Assembly: GCA_028097405.1 (NCBI GenBank)
Contig: JAOHEK010000023.1
Coordinates: 1 to 45,671 of the forward strand
Direction: 5' to 3'
Source of the DNA: Paracoccaceae bacterium
GTDB lineage: Bacteria > Pseudomonadota > Alphaproteobacteria > Rhodobacterales > Rhodobacteraceae
DNA length: 45,671 nt
Shown here in pieces: positions 44,540 through 45,671 of the stretch. The notes under the pieces were generated by a model. The model was not told the origin of the DNA, did not search any database, and worked only from the letters and a program-made list of their open reading frames with translations. How positions within the stretch are numbered: position 1 is the first letter of the stretch; every line of letters starts with the position of its first letter. The translations under genes were made by a program, and so were the position numbers.

Positions 44540-45103
44540 CTATGTTGACAGTTGCGTCGAGACGAATGACGGACCAGGAGCTTCGGCCCATGCGATCATT
44601 CTAAGAGGCTCTCTCTTCGTGACCAATTGTTCCAGTTTGCTTGAAGGGGCCGTCATTAGGCTTGCATTAGTTGACAAGCGAAATGCAGCAAGTTCCGCAA
44701 CCATTTTCCAACTAAAAATGTAAACAGCAGATGGGCTGAACTCACCATGCTTGAATAAATAGCTGCCCAACTTTTCGAGCGAAGCAAGGAGATCATCATC
44801 GCATTCGGGCTGATAAAAACACTCCATAGCCCAGCTCGAGAATCTGCGTTCTTCGATAGGCTCATTCATAATAAGATAAACAGAGTCGTGTCTTTTGTCG
44901 GATTTAATACTATTGAAAACACGCAGCACCTCATCCTTCGGCCCTTCCAACGTGTGGTAAAAGATGTCGCCCCGTAGACACAATACGCTGGTTATTCCCA
45001 GACTGAGATTATGTTCACGTGAAGCAGACATCAGTCGATGCATTTCCGTCTCCCGCGTGTTTTCACTCAGCAGCGAGCGTGAAAAATAAGTCAACGTATG
45101 CAT
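44540..45103 (-). CDS. BLUF-domain protein with the photoactive glutamine replaced by histidine
   Basis: This 187-residue protein starts at ATG 45103 after GGGAGGAGT. Residues 1-100 form a BLUF flavin-binding domain: HTLTYFSRS (Tyr6), EHNLSLGITS (Asn32), LEGPKDEVLRVFNSIKSDKR and RRFSSWAMECF (Trp91, Met93). The spacing Asn-18-Gln-41-Trp-43-Met of AppA and Slr1694 is kept exactly, but the Gln position is His50 (IFYHTLEG). That Gln is needed for the usual blue-light red-shift. The C-terminal 85 residues (about 100-187) are not recognised. It has no adjacent EAL or GGDEF domain. It may be a non-photoactive or altered sensor. Confidence 0.88.
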   Translation of the reverse strand: MHTLTYFSRSLLSENTRETEMHRLMSASREHNLSLGITSVLCLRGDIFYHTLEGPKDEVLRVFNSIKSDKRHDSVYLIMNEPIEERRFSSWAMECFYQPECDDDLLASLEKLGSYLFKHGEFSPSAVYIFSWKMVAELAAFRLSTNASLMTAPSSKLEQLVTKREPLRMIAWAEAPGPSFVSTQLST

Positions 45104-45178
45104 ATAACTCCTCCCAAAGCTTACTGCACTCAGCCTTTCGGCATCTATAAAATACACCAAAACAGCCAACCTGTATAC

Positions 45179-45316
45179 CGGAGTGGGCAAAACTTGGTGG
45201 ACGCCGTGTTAGGGTAAGGCTTTTGGAGCGAGGCGAGGCCTACCATGGACGTGCGAATAGTTATCAAGACGATATCTGAAGATGGAGAAACACAGAGGCG
45301 CAATATCGGTCGTCTT
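45179..45316 (+). mobile_element. Left-end remnant of an ISKra4-type element with the transposase N-terminus
   Basis: An inverted repeat (GAGTGGGCAAAACTTGGTGG at 45181-45200) is followed by ATG 45245, beginning MDVRIVIKTISEDGETQRRN, which resembles the start of ISKra4 transposases. After about 24 codons the sequence meets another ISKra4 end at 45321. Only the left end of this element remains. Confidence 0.65.
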
Positions 45317-45320
45317 TGCC

Positions 45321-45343
45321 GGGGAGTAGGCAAAACTTGGTGG
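45321..45343. repeat. ISKra4-type terminal inverted repeat, nested copy
   Basis: GGGGAGTAGGCAAAACTTGG and the next three bases match the other two ISKra4 ends. It belongs to the minus-strand fragment to its right and abuts the plus-strand N-terminal remnant. Confidence 0.7.
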
Positions 45344-45513
45344 TCAAGCGGCCATTTTTGTAACAGTCAGCCTGCCGTCAAGGACTGCGGCCCTAGTGAC
45401 GGCGACGCGATGCGCCCCTTTTGGAGACCATCGCATGCGCCGCCGCTTGCCCATTCGAGTATTCCCGATGTCATCGACACGACCCTCTGCGCGGGAGGAC
45501 GAGACTGCGAGTC
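45344..45513 (-). pseudogene. ISKra4-type transposase C-terminal fragment
   Basis: On the minus strand the frame reads GLAVSSSRAEGRVDDIGNTR, then MGKRRRMRWSPKGAHRVAV, nearly the same as the end of the plus-strand transposase at 2671. Upstream of about 45513 the similarity stops and the open frame runs into unrelated DNA. It is a fragment in inverted orientation relative to the left copy. Confidence 0.8.
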
Positions 45514-45671
45514 CGATCCCATCAACCCAACCAAACGCAACAGGTTCAATTATCTCCGCACTTCCCGTGATGGAAGCTTCGTTGCGCGCACAAGGCATAG
45601 ATGGACTCATCGGGCGCGATGTTTTGGATTTGTGGGTATCAAACTACATGGGGCCGACAAAACAGTTAGTC
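45513..45671 (+). pseudogene. Possible fragment of a retropepsin-like aspartic protease gene, cut at both ends
   Basis: One plus-strand frame reads ALPVMEASLRAQGIDGLIGR, then DVLDLWVSNYMGPTKQLV to the window edge. The IDGLIGRDVLD stretch resembles the second hydrophobic-Gly part of bacterial retropepsin-like proteins (LIGRDVL...YNG). The N-terminal catalytic DTGA is absent, as its 5' side abuts the ISKra4 fragment. The match is short and tentative. Confidence 0.4.

Noticed and set aside
1742..45671. The whole window as one composite transposon bounded by ISKra4
   Set aside because: Neither flanking copy is complete, the right side is a nested hybrid, and related genes (GntR, Gfo/Idh) lie outside the left copy.

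Overview
This window looks like an accessory catabolic island from an alphaproteobacterium of the marine Roseobacter group (Rhodobacteraceae). That placement is inferred from the gene families, a moderate GC content and the load of broken insertion sequences; an IS-rich genus such as Octadecabacter is only a guess. No rRNA, tRNA or CRISPR array was seen.

Layout. 1-2700: the end of a GntR/FadR-type regulator, a Gfo/Idh/MocA oxidoreductase and a truncated ISKra4-type transposase. 2870-9750: a 45-codon remnant of an inosose dehydratase-like gene, a di-haem cytochrome c peroxidase (minus), an aldo/keto reductase coupled to an IolG-like dehydrogenase, and a XylFHG-like sugar ABC transporter. 9740-17125: an FG-GAP/ASPIC secreted protein, then LacI-regulated modules with two paralogous phytanoyl-CoA-dioxygenase-like (PhyH) enzymes, a Gfo/Idh enzyme and a TIM-barrel isomerase. 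17190-23050: the inositol core, with a LacI gene (frameshifted), iolB and a fused iolC-aldolase on the minus strand, and iolD divergent. 23100-28300: an SDR, an unusual regulator joining a winged helix to an ABC solute-binding domain, a third PhyH and a second copy of the 390-residue Gfo/Idh enzyme. 28400-35400: LacI, a second sugar ABC transporter, two Gfo/Idh enzymes and a VOC protein (frameshifted). 35700-41250: a complete Dpp/Opp-type transporter. 41300-45671: IS30 and IS6 elements, a LysR pseudogene, a His-rich secreted protein, a BLUF protein and nested ISKra4 remnants.

How it fits together. The genes describe uptake of polyols or cyclitols by three ABC systems, side-chain removal or ring oxidation by three PhyH-type oxygenases and six Gfo/Idh dehydrogenases, and entry into the myo-inositol pathway (IolD, IolB, IolC with fused aldolase). 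An intact iolE and iolA are not in the window. Five copies of the palindrome TTGCAA-N4-TTGCAA and two close variants (one base changed in one half-site) sit at six places: once upstream of the aldo/keto reductase, between the xylF-like and permease genes, upstream of the second PhyH, twice between iolC and iolD, and upstream of the Dpp-type operon. They tie most of the island into one probable LacI-family regulon. The substrate is inferred, not shown: substituted inositols (O-methyl or amino derivatives) fit best.

Three genes carry a single extra base in a homopolymer. These could be sequencing errors or real decay, and this should be settled before calling them dead. The least familiar items are the winged-helix/solute-binding fusion regulator with its two 30-bp inverted sites, and a BLUF domain whose photoactive glutamine is replaced by histidine.
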